A stretch of 64,000 nt of DNA from assembly GCA_001600875.1 (NCBI GenBank), contig BCLD01000015.1, positions 596,001 through 660,000 on the forward strand, read 5' to 3'. Shown one piece after another: positions 49,901 to 62,195 of the stretch (the stretch's first letter is position 1; every line of letters starts with the position of its first letter). Source of the stretch: Solicoccozyma terricola. Taxonomy: Eukaryota > Basidiomycota > Tremellomycetes > Filobasidiales > Piskurozymaceae. Below the pieces are notes generated by a model. That model saw only the letters and a program-made list of their open reading frames with translations, made no database searches and had not been told where the DNA came from. The position numbers were made by a program, and so were the translations under genes.

Positions 49901-50904
49901 CGCGAAAGGTCATCTACGTAGCTTGGATGTTGATTTACCTGCTCGCCCTTCCGGTTTGGAACTTTATCCTTCCGGTCTACTCATTCTGGCACTTTGACGA
50001 TTTTTCGTGGGGAGAGACGAGGTGAGCGGGGGTTGAGCCGGATTATGGCGTAATACCGTACTCATTTTCTCATCTCCAACAGACGTGTCCAAGGAGAGGT
50101 CCGCAGTAAAAAACACGGGGATGACAAGACCGCGGTCTTTGACGGCACTAGCATCCCCCTCCGTCGATGGGAAGACTGGGAACGATCTCGTCTTCGGAAA
50201 CTCCGCCGAGAAGCGAAACGTCGGCAACAGATGGAGAGATCTTTGCAGGCTCACTCAAGCGAGTTCTGGAACGATTCTGCATCAGGACAGCAAGGAGGCC
50301 AGTATGAAGAAGAGTATGGACAGTTCTTGCGGCAGCCGAGAAAGCTTGGCGATGACCCAGCTGGTTCAGGGTCAGAGACAGGGTCGATATTCTCGGATGA
50401 AGATGTATGGGGGGCCGAAATTGGAGGTGTAAGTCCTGACCAGGTGACGAGGTCATATTCATTCCAATTAACGTTATTTTTGCTCTCGGACAGTATAACG
50501 AGTTCAATAACCAATTCCCGCCGCCTCCGATCGCACTGCTACCTCCTGATGCCTACATGGCCACCGGGAGTGGTTCCAATGGCACCATCGGCGCAGACGA
50601 GATGCAGGCCATGCTCGAGGAAGGCTTCGACGACCGGCGGACGCCAACACCTCAAGCCCAGTTCGGCAATCCATTTGGCGACACGCATCAAATTCCTTCC
50701 CCGTTGGGATACCCCCAACCGCCGCAGCCAATGCCCGCGGGCTCTGTGTTTGGATACAACCAGCCGCGGCCCCCTGCTGTCACCGAGTATGGCCGCAGCA
50801 TCTCATCGGCGGTGGAACCGAGAGCACCGAAAGGTCATGCGAAGAGACGGAGTGGCGGCGGGGCTGTGGGCCAAGCGACGTCACGACGCATCGCTCCATC
50901 ATGA
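46943..50904 (+). CDS. Class IV chitin synthase
   Basis: A processive membrane GT2 glycosyltransferase making cell-wall chitin from UDP-GlcNAc. Exon 1 (46943-47468) carries a basic Pro/Ser-rich cytosolic tail, then a first membrane helix ([20 protein letters not shown]). Exon 2 has a degenerate cytochrome b5-like region ([20 protein letters not shown]) and a membrane pair ([20 protein letters not shown]). The catalytic core follows: [73 protein letters not shown] and [13 protein letters not shown], that is the (E)DR and Q(R/Q)RRW signatures. A C-terminal cluster of membrane helices and a cytosolic Pro/Gly-rich tail end the protein. No myosin motor domain is present, which places it in class IV (yeast Chs3 type) rather than V or VII. 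Several paralogues exist in this group, so I give no symbol. Confidence 0.93.
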
Positions 50905-51151
50905 TCTAGAACCCGCAACCCAACCCGACGACCGAGACGAACACGAAACGAACGCCCATTTTCATTCTGCTGTGCACGAGCATGGTGCGCATCTGACATC
51001 TGACACCCATTGTAACTTGCACAACATCCAATCATCCTGGTCACGTGGGCTTGAGTAGTTAACGCGTTCCAGTTGCTGCAGCTGCATCTCACCGTCCCAG
51101 ATCTCTCATCCGTCTCTCTCCCTCACTATCCATCCTTCCTTTCATATCAAC
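50905..51151. promoter_or_regulatory. Promoter of the PFK-2/FBPase-2 gene with CACGTG
   Basis: This 247-bp region lies between the chitin synthase stop and the next ATG. It has a CACGTG E-box (51042-51047, in GGTCACGTGGGC) about 105 bp upstream of the ATG, then a C/T-rich tract directly before the start. Confidence 0.45.
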
Positions 51152-54004
<2,853 letters not shown>

Positions 54005-54088
54005 GGAACGATCAGGGACACCGAATGGTAGAAGAAACCTTGTCCAGTGTAGCATCTCTCGCCATTGTATACCGACCGCCACTTGACA

Positions 54089-55853
54089 TCATGCTGTAAC
54101 ACAAATTCTCCCGTCGTATCCAACACTGACAATCTTCCAACCGCCACCTTCTCCCGAATCATCTACTACAGCGAGGTCTCTAACGACTTCGCTGGATTGA
54201 GCTCCGTTTACTACGCCTCCGTGCACTTTTAGCTTGGATCGAACCTTGCCTGCTAGATCTATCAGGACCAGGTGACCTGTGACGGTGGTGGATCTGGTAG
54301 GTGTCGAAGCGTCAGCCACCCCGCCCATTAATGCAATGCCTTTCAACATCACTCACACCAACCCCGTCCCGTCAGGTAACCAAACCATCCTTGGCAATAC
54401 ATAATCATCTCCCTCTTCCCCCGTCCACAAGCACGCCAATCTCTCCTTTCCCTCATCATTCGGTTCCAAGCCATAGAGTAAGATCCTCTCCCCACCTCTC
54501 CCAGCATGATCTCCCGTTTGACAAGCAATCATCTTCCCTGAAGGATGTATCGCCAAGTTTAAGACGGAGAATGATACGTGTGTGTCCATTGGATGAGGGT
54601 TGAATGATTTGTATGTGATTTTAAAAGGTGATGGAGAAGAGTCGTCGATTTTACCCGTTGGGAGAGAAACGTAATGGAGAAGATGAGATCCGCGCAAGGT
54701 GTACAAGAGGTATGTTGACATTGGATGAAACACGATAGCTTCTGGATTCGACTTGACGTTGATTTTGAATCTCTCGACAAACCTCATGGTAGGTTCTTTA
54801 GCGAGATCCGGATCATCATCTTGATCAATGAGCATATCATCATCTTCATCGATCGCTGACCAATGTTTCGGACCAGGATCGAGATCTGAAGCATCGATAT
54901 ATTCGTAGATTACGATAGTATGGTCGTATGAAGCGGTTGACATCCATCGTCCACACGGGGAAAATGAACAGCGGATAACGAACTTGGAATGTCGGAATGT
55001 TTGTATAGGTTTGAGAGTGATTAGATCGGTAAGGATGGCGCTGTCAGAGACATAATGAAAGTTCTTAATTGTCAATAACAACAGCGATACTGGCTCGCTG
55101 GTCACTCACGAACCATCCATGGATCCTGTTAATAAATATCTACGTTGTCGAGGATGAATAGCAAAGCAAAGAATCGCCGCCTTGTGAGGGGTGATAATGT
55201 GCTCTACCTGCATCGTTTCACATTGCATCAATAATGACCGTGACTTCAAGAAAGTAACCATCGAACATACCTCACCAGTTTGATAATCTACTATCTTGAG
55301 AGGTTTGTCTACCGATGTGACTAATATGCTTAGGGGATAATCCGATCGATAACTATCCCTCACATATCCTATTTCAGTATCGCTTTTCAACCATCACCAC
55401 CACCCTCCACACGGGGGACTCACCGAGCAGTTCTCGTGTCAAAAACTCGCCTTGGTACTCTCTCTACCTTGACACCCAATAGATTCCCAATACTAACACC
55501 TTCAATCTTCCTCTCCACAGTCTGCAACTTCACTGGCTCTGGAAGACATCGATGCATCAACTCTTCCAACGCTGTGTCATCTGGTTTCAACAGCGCGGTT
55601 TTTGCAAGACGACGGTTCAGTTGATCGGATTGCCAGTCTCCAATGATCGTCCTAAGATCCGGGATCGAGGATGAAGAGAAATTTCTGAAGAATGTAGTGG
55701 TGTCAGTGAAGAGATTGGTGATGATAGTTATACCGGGGTGACAACTCACTCGTCTTCGAGGCCAGCTTCACGTAAGAACTCGGCAGCGGTATCTGGGTAT
55801 TTTGATTGGAGGTAAGCTCCTACGATGAGGTCTGATTCTTTGTTGTGCCGCAT
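54089..55853 (-). CDS. LisH and WD40-repeat protein, function unknown
   Basis: ATG 55853 opens MRHNKESDLIVGAYLQSKYP, then DTAAEFLREAGLED, a LisH dimerisation motif. A helical region follows (IPDLRTIIGDWQSDQLNRRL). The rest is a WD40-like propeller: LSILVTSVDKPLKIVDYQTG, HKAAILCFAIHPRQRRYLLT followed by GSMDGS, FRHSKFVIRCSFSPCGRWMS followed by TASYDHTIVIYE, then AIVFHPMSTYLLYTLRGSHL, FSVLNLAIHPSGKMIACQTG and, at the end, KIVSVGYDGRICVTA. About six or seven blades are visible; some are degenerate. An acidic insertion (DEDDDMLIDQDDDPD) interrupts the propeller. The architecture suggests a scaffold for a larger complex. I cannot assign it to LIS1, TBL1 or another named family. Confidence 0.75.
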
Positions 55854-56079
55854 CGCACGCTGGTTGCTGTATTCGAGTGATGCAGCAGGTAAAGTATGCA
55901 TTCATTCATTCAGCTAGGGCTTTGAGGTGAGAGTTGGCTCGAGTCTTCCTCTGAGTAATGATGACGTAAGCATCAACAACCAAGTCGGCGCTCTCAATCC
56001 ACTCAACGATCATTTATTGGGATCATCGGACCTCACTCTGGAAGGCTCATATATCAGGGGGAACCCTCAAACTACCGAA
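55854..56079. promoter_or_regulatory. Divergent promoter LisH-WD40 / KU70
   Basis: A 226-bp region separates opposite start codons. It includes ATGATGACGTAAGC near 55960-55973, a TGACGTAA bZIP-type element about 115 bp upstream of the KU70 ATG. No other structure was noticed. Confidence 0.4.
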
Positions 56080-59000
56080 ATGTCTTCATATCGTGGTGCC
56101 ACCAGGGACTCGGCGTGGAAAGACCTCGATGGATTCGGCGAAGACGATGAGATCGATGACGATGAAGTAGGTCCCTGTTGATCTGTTGATCTTGAAACAT
56201 TCCTTCATCCTAGTCTAACATTTTCACTCTCCCAACCCTCCTCATCTGATACTAGTACAAATATGCAACCCGCGATCACGTCCTGTTCTGCATCGACGCA
56301 TCTAGCTCGATGCAACAACCATTGAAAGGTGTCGGTGGAGGTCCACCGAAATCTCCTCTACATATGGCGTTGGAAGCTGTATTAAAAGTCGAGAGAGGCA
56401 AAGTGATGAGCGGTCCGAATGACAGTGTTGGTGTGCTGTTGTGGAATATAGATGTCAGTATCTCTCAATCCTTACTACGCCGCTGCTCTGCACGCACAAA
56501 TAAAAGGTTTTGAGCCGATTGTTTACCATCTTATTTACTAGCCCTCACAAGAACCAATCACGATCCCTTCGAACAAAGGAGGACAGCCGGATATCGTTCT
56601 TGAGAATTTCAGACCTGGTACATACCTCTTCCAATCACTTCGACAGATATCAGCAGAGGAGATCAAGCGCGTCAAGACGTTCTTGGAAGGTTAGCGTCTC
56701 TCTCTCCCTTCCTAGTCATATTTCCGGGATTATTGGGAATTGGATACTGACTGTATGGCGGTGGATACAGAAGCACAAGATGAAATCGATAATGATGATA
56801 TCGATGATCAACCTAACATAATCACTAAACAATTTCCACCGTGTAAACCAGAAGAAGAGCTAGACATCGCAGATGTTTTTGAATGTTGCAATCATGTTTT
56901 CCGAGATGCGTGAGTTTTGCTTTTTCTATGCAGGTTTTTCACCAACCAACGGAGGAGCTTACCTCTGGGATGGGAATCAGTGGAGCGAATCTCAGTGGCC
57001 AGAAAAGAGTGTTTCTGATCACTGATAATGAAAAACCGGAAAGAGGAGATACATTTGTTGATGGGAGAGATACGAGAAATCCAGCTAGAACCAGATTTTT
57101 GGTGCGTTACTCCCGGACCTTTCCTTGTTGAGGTTTCTGGGTCAGGAGAAATAGGGCTGATGGATGACTGGATGGGATGCAGGATTTGCATAGTTTGGGT
57201 GTTCAAGTTGATCCGTTTTTTATAGATAGGAATGGGGAGTTTGATGAGGATGCTTATTGGAATGTGAGATCGTTTGCCGGTAGATACCGTCGTCGCAGGA
57301 TTAGACTAAGAACCTTTTGGAAAACTGCAGGATATTCTATACCGATCAACGACAGAGGAGAGCGATGTTGAAGACGTGAAAGCTGTACGATCGTCCACTT
57401 CATCAGGCCAAGAGAAACTTCAAGAATTAATGGAAGAGCAAGTCTCGAAAACATCCTCGAAAAGAGTGTTGTTCAGTGTGCCGATGAAATTCGGGGGGAA
57501 GAATGGAGACATTGTCATCACTGTCAATGGGTATGTGGATTCGAAGCGGGGAGTAGCCCCCCCCCCCCCTCCCCCGGCCCCCATCCGTGTACTGATGGGG
57601 ATTGAGATTTAGGTATTCGATCATTGCTGAAACGAAGAAGCCAGGGTACAAGTATTATGACATGTCAGGACGAGCGGCGGAAGAAGTACAGACAAAGACA
57701 ACTTATGTGTCAGCAGTAAGTCGTCTCTCACTGTGCCGTCGAACGCTTTCCTTGTTGACAGGTGGGGTTTGCCGTAACGTCAGTCCACCGGAGATTCGAT
57801 CAGTAAAGACCAGATCGGATATGCTTACGCGTTTGGCAAGAGTGATGCGCAACTTGGATTATTGGACAACTACTGGACCGATGAAGAGCTGGAGGACGGG
57901 GCTTCGAAAAAGATGAAGGAGGAAGGGGTGACATCCGGAGATGGTGGAAATGAATCTTTCAAAAAGACTTCTGTACAAGAAGAGAAAATGAAACCCCAAA
58001 TCAAGACGAGGGTGAGTGACAGATGAAGTTGCGCACGCTTGATCCGTCTCACTTGTTGTTTTATACAAGATCGCATTCCGAGATGAGGAGATCAGGGAGT
58101 TCAAGACTATGGGAATGAAACCACGTCAGTACAATGATCTAGACGATAAAACCGTGTCATGACCTGATCTGAATCGTGATATGCATCCAGAGATCAAGAT
58201 TTTGGGCTTCCACGATCCTAAGAACCTCGCTTTCTTCCACAATGTCAAGCACTCGATCTTTATCTATCCGAATGAGAAGGTGAACACACCGCATTAGGTC
58301 AACATCGGCTGCCTCTAATATTCCTCTGAGCTCGCAGATCTACACCGGCAGTACTCGAACATTCGCTGCTCTGCTGGCGTCCTGCGCCAAACGAGACAGA
58401 TATGGCTTAGCACTGTGTCTCTTCCGTGCGAATACAACGCCAGTGTTCTGCTGTATGATCCCTCAGGTGCGCTTTGACGCTTCTGATAGGCCGGACGGAC
58501 GGCGATGATGACTGACGTGGATCCACCTCCAGATCGAAACCCTTCTGCCGAACGGGTCCCAAGATCAAGCTCCTGGATTCCACCTAATCCCCTTACCTTT
58601 CGTAGACGATATACGTTCTAGACCGGAGAAGATCGATCCTGAGAGTTTGCAGCATTGTGAGTGACCAACTCTTCCCGATGCATTGCAAGCGACTGATCTG
58701 CGGAAATTAGGCAACGACGAGCAACGCGATAGCATGGTACAGGTCGTGACGAAGCTCCGTATGAAGCAGAAGAGCTATGTCCCCAGCGCGTACCCAAACC
58801 CTTGTGCGTTATATGTGGCTCGTCAGTGACTTGGGATCGAATGTCTGATTTCGTCGATCTGTTCAGCTTTGGCCTACTTCTATGCGAAACTACAGTCGCT
58901 CGCATTCGAGGAAGAATTCTTCGACCCGTTGCAAACAGAAGATCAAACCAAGCCGTTGACAATTGGTATACACAAGGTGAGCCTTGTCTACTGTTCTGCT

Positions 59001-59547
59001 AGGACATCGCTATTGACGACTATTCCTCGCTCCTAGGTCGCTGGCAAGCTGATGCGGACGTTCAACGAGAGCGTAGAAAACGATGTAAGGGTTCATTATA
59101 GTAGCGCGGCGCCAAAGGCCAACAAGAAGCGAACTTCTGTAAGTGTGAGGGCACCTTACGTGCAAACTGCGGCGACTCACTGGATACGGCGCAATCACAG
59201 ACTGCTATTGATGACGACGATGAGGTTGACGACTCGTTCGTCGAGGGTTACTACAAGAACGATAAGCTGAATACCGTGAGTGGTGTGTTGTAGTGTGCAA
59301 AGTCGATGTGCACTGAAACAACCTCAATCTTGTAGCTCCTTGTGAAGCAGCTCAAGGGTTATGCAAAGAAGCACAGTATCGAGGTGGAGGGAGGCAAGAA
59401 GGCCGACTACGTTTCTGCTATTGTGGTGAGTGGTTTCCATATCCTGTTTGCATACTTTGTTAATGACGAATCGATGGCTTGCAGGATCACCTGGCTGCGA
59501 GAGGGGAAGGAACCGAGGATCGGAAGCCGAAGAAGGCAAAGCGATAG
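56080..59547 (+). CDS. KU70: Ku70, DNA end-binding subunit of the NHEJ Ku heterodimer
   Basis: Ku70 with Ku80 encircles DNA ends and starts non-homologous end joining; it also acts at telomeres. Exon 1 (56080-56166) encodes MSSYRGATRDSAWKDLDG and an acidic run. Exon 2 starts YKYATRDHVLFCIDASSSMQ, the vWA-like strand of the Ku70 N-terminal domain; SVGVLLWNID, DIVLENFRPGTYLFQSLRQI and SVFLITDNEKPERGD continue it. The beta-barrel core has RVLFSVPMKFGGKNGDIVIT, then IIAETKKPGYKYYDMSGRAA, IRFLGFHDPKNLAFFHNVKH-like blocks (KILGFHDPKNLAFFHNVK here) and VKHSIFIYPNEK. The C-terminal SAP domain is LLVKQLKGYAKKHSIEVEGG, ending in a basic KKAKR. About fifteen small exons are joined by introns of 50-90 nt; one contains a C run near 57559-57571. 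The overall order and length fit Ku70, not Ku80. Confidence 0.92.
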
Positions 59548-59730
59548 TGAGCAGAGATGGCAGGCGCGGTTACGGGACCCACTCTTGTATCGACCGACGG
59601 GATGGCCACTATGAAAGGCATTCCGGTGTATATTATGTAAGACATTTACATGATGATTTACGTCTTTTGATCCAATTGATGTTTTATGATTTGTGCTGGT
59701 TCGCTTTATTTGGGTCGACTACGATTCGAT

Positions 59731-61878
59731 TCATCCGTAGAGATACTCGAAGAATGTCACTTTACGCCTCCGCTCCTCTCTAGGTGCAAGGGCTGAAGGT
59801 AGAGTGCTACTCCCAATGACGTGACCTCTCGCCAGTGGCAAGTTATAGCTCGAGGTAAATGGATTCCCTCCCGACGCTGCAACGTCTTCCTCAAGGCCCG
59901 TCGATTCCCCCAAAATGAGCGAATCGAGTAGGCTAGCTGCCGATTCCCCGTCGGAAGTATCACTACCAGCGAAAGCATCCGAGTCATTCGTGATCGTTCG
60001 GGAAAGCTGGGACATGTGTGATGTACCATCCGGGATTGGTGTCCAGCTGTTGTCCCTCCCTTGGCCAGTTGAAGGAGTGGGAGGTTCGGCCAAGCTCCAA
60101 TCGCTATCAACGCTAGCATCCCTCTGCGTCGGTCTCCGAGGCGTAGGAGTCTGATCCTTCCTGCCTCTCGTTACGGGGTTGTAAAGCACGACTTCAGACT
60201 CGACCTCGCTATCTGTGTCACCGATGCTAGCGAAACTTTCTGCGTCGGATGACGAGACGTCATGCGCGGTTGCGCCGTCGGTGTCGATGTCGGTGCTTTC
60301 AGGGGTTAAAATGCTGTGGTGTTGGGAAGGTGGGGCTTTGAGTCGAGTGGGAATGATGATGTGGGTGATCCGGTAGGATGTGAATGAATCTTTTCCGTTT
60401 CTAGCAGGTAGTGTTTGGCCTGGGTGAAGTGATTTAACGGTCTTGAGTTGCTGCGCCTGGATAGAAATCCCTAATTCACTCACTGAATGAAGAAAGTTCA
60501 TAATATCGACATAATAAGTGAACGACCAATCTCTCGAATGAATCGGCCACCGCCCAAATCAAATGATCAGATGATCTCATCAATTCGACGAGGGCCGGTC
60601 TCGTGTGACCTTGTGTTGATGATCCGGATAAAGCTGATGAGTTGTAGAATGATTGCAGGAGGATCGATAGATCGGTGGAAGATGTCGATGAATTGGTTGA
60701 AAAAGGTGTAGCGTAATCGGTTACTGGAATCGGTTCGTTGGATTGGGGGACGGCGGGAGCCACGGGTCGATTCGAGGAAATGTTTGATTCTTCATCGAAA
60801 TTGAATGAAACATCCGTCGCATCGATAATCCTAGGTTGTCCCGTCCCAAACTCCCTCGCAAACAGATTCCCACTATCCAATCCATCCAACCATCGAACCA
60901 ATTCACCTTCCACCGTATCAACCACTACTTGCGCTCTTCTTCCTCTCTTTCGCAAGAGTTGACGAACGCCTTTCAGGGAGAGGGAGAATGCGCCTGCTTC
61001 GGATGAGAAGGGGTCCGACGTAGGAACGGCAGGTGATGGAGCGATACTTGATTGCAGCGTTCGTGGAGTTGGGATTGGGAAAGATGGAGTATGAGTGGGA
61101 GTTGGAGGCAGGTAATCACTTCGTTGAGGAAGTGAGGCATGTGGGTTATGGATCAGAATCGCTGGTGGAGGAAAATGGGAGTGAGACAGCTTGTCAGTGA
61201 TGGTTGGAGGGTTGTCGATGAGCACGGAGGACAAGTTGCGATGTCGCTGAGGTTCATTTCGCCATGCTCGCGGTAGAGTGTATTGCTCACTACGTTTGCA
61301 GAAGAGAGCAGTGCTCAATATGCTCGCGAAAGAGAGTAGGTCTCACTACGTTTACGAAGAAAAATGCATGCTCGCTATGCTCGCAAGACAATAGTCTTCG
61401 CTCCGCGAAGACAGAAGAGTTGATGGCTCACTACGTTCGCGGATGAGTGCTCGCTTCGCTCGCGAAAGAAGAGCTCCCTCACGGGAGCATGGTCTTCGCT
61501 TCGCGAAGACAGAAGAGTTGATGGCTCACTACGTTCGGGGATGAATGCTCACTACGTTCGCCGACGACTGCTGGCTTCGCTCGCGACTAACCATTCTCTC
61601 TCCTCCTCAAGCTCCTCAACCCCTCCCCTTTCCTCCTCATCCCCCACTCATCTCCCCCTCTCCCCCCTACCCTCCCCTCCCTTCTCGCTGTTGCCTTTTC
61701 CTGTTGTTGTGCAACGAATGACTGTATTTGAGCTGCGGATTTGGATTTCGGGTTGATGAGGATGGATGGTAGGGAGAGACTGGGGGATGTGGAGAGAGCT
61801 TGGAATCAGTAGGTGGTTGTGACGGTGGCTGATGTGTTCAACGGCGAGGACTGACGGTGCAGGGTGCTGTGCTGACAT
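59731..61878 (-). CDS. R3H-domain protein with R3H-associated N-terminal domain
   Basis: R3H domains bind single-stranded nucleic acids; this fungal family is uncharacterised. The R3H-associated domain starts in an upstream exon (PSLSLPSILINPKSKSAAQI, AAQIQSFVAQQQEKATARRE, then LRSLRRREN ending at 61592). It continues after a 325-nt intron as AWRNEPQRHRNLSS (from 61266) and FSLSLKGVRQLLRKRGRRAQ. The R3H motif is SFERLVVHLLCRYYELSSFS. A 79-nt intron (60479-60401) then joins GA to A, giving SENGKDSFTSYRITHIIIPT. The C-terminal region is Ser/Asp/Thr-rich and ends FFEYLYG. The first coding exon is not settled; ATG 61878 is the nearest candidate but I could not find a clean in-frame join to the second exon. 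An ATG-like start inside the repeats near 61318 is an artefact. The gene is divergent from the adenylate cyclase gene. Confidence 0.72.
61267..61591 (-). repeat. Repeat cluster E, making up a whole intron of the R3H gene
   Basis: The 325-nt intron is almost entirely repeat. On the host's sense strand it starts GTTAGTCGCGAGCGAAGCC and holds at least four GCGAACGTAGTGAGC-like units (plus-strand positions 61285-61299, 61426-61440, about 61523-61537 and 61547-61561). It also has GCGAGCGAAGCGAGC types and two hairpins of the form GTCTTCGC-NNN-GCGAAGAC (61393-61411 and about 61492-61510). The acceptor AG (61268-61267) lies in a CCGCGAGCA unit. A segment of about 60 bp around each hairpin is duplicated within the intron. 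Confidence 0.85.
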
Positions 61879-61960
61879 TGTATGATGCTGCGTGATTGAG
61901 GGATATGTGGGAGAGTGAGGGGGTGGGTCTTGTGTGGTAGGTGGTGATTGAGATGGTGAT

Positions 61961-62030
61961 GACGTGTCATCCTGAACAGTCACGTGTCATCCTCCGCAAA
62001 TGACGTGTAATTTCCAACAATGACGTGTCA
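61961..62030. promoter_or_regulatory. Four-copy ACGTGT(C/A)A array at about 20-bp spacing, R3H/adenylate cyclase divergent promoter
   Basis: The core ACGTGTCA (or ACGTGTAA) starts at 61962, 61982, 62003 and 62023, spacings 20, 21 and 20 bp, with TGACGTGTCA as the fullest copy. Spacers are CCTGAACAGT, CCTCCGCAAA and TTTCCAACAA. The sites thus lie on nearly the same face of the helix. The array ends 166 bp upstream of the adenylate cyclase ATG. The core fits an ATF/CREB-like bZIP site; factor and effect are inferred. Confidence 0.7.
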
Positions 62031-62195
62031 TCCCTTCCCCGTCCCTCCCCCGGGGTGTGATTACGTCATCCATCCCCCGATTCAAGGCTTCTGCCCCCGT
62101 ATCCCACACTCATTCCACTTCCCATCCCAGACCAGACCACTTCCATCCCATCCCATCCACCACCACCTCATACACCACAACCACATCCACCCACA

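Noticed and set aside
61264..61318. Start of the R3H protein inside the repeats (CKRSEQYTLPRAW)
   Set aside because: These codons are repeat sequence. The acceptor AG directly before CATGG and the upstream exon ending LRSLRRREN restore the R3H-associated domain.
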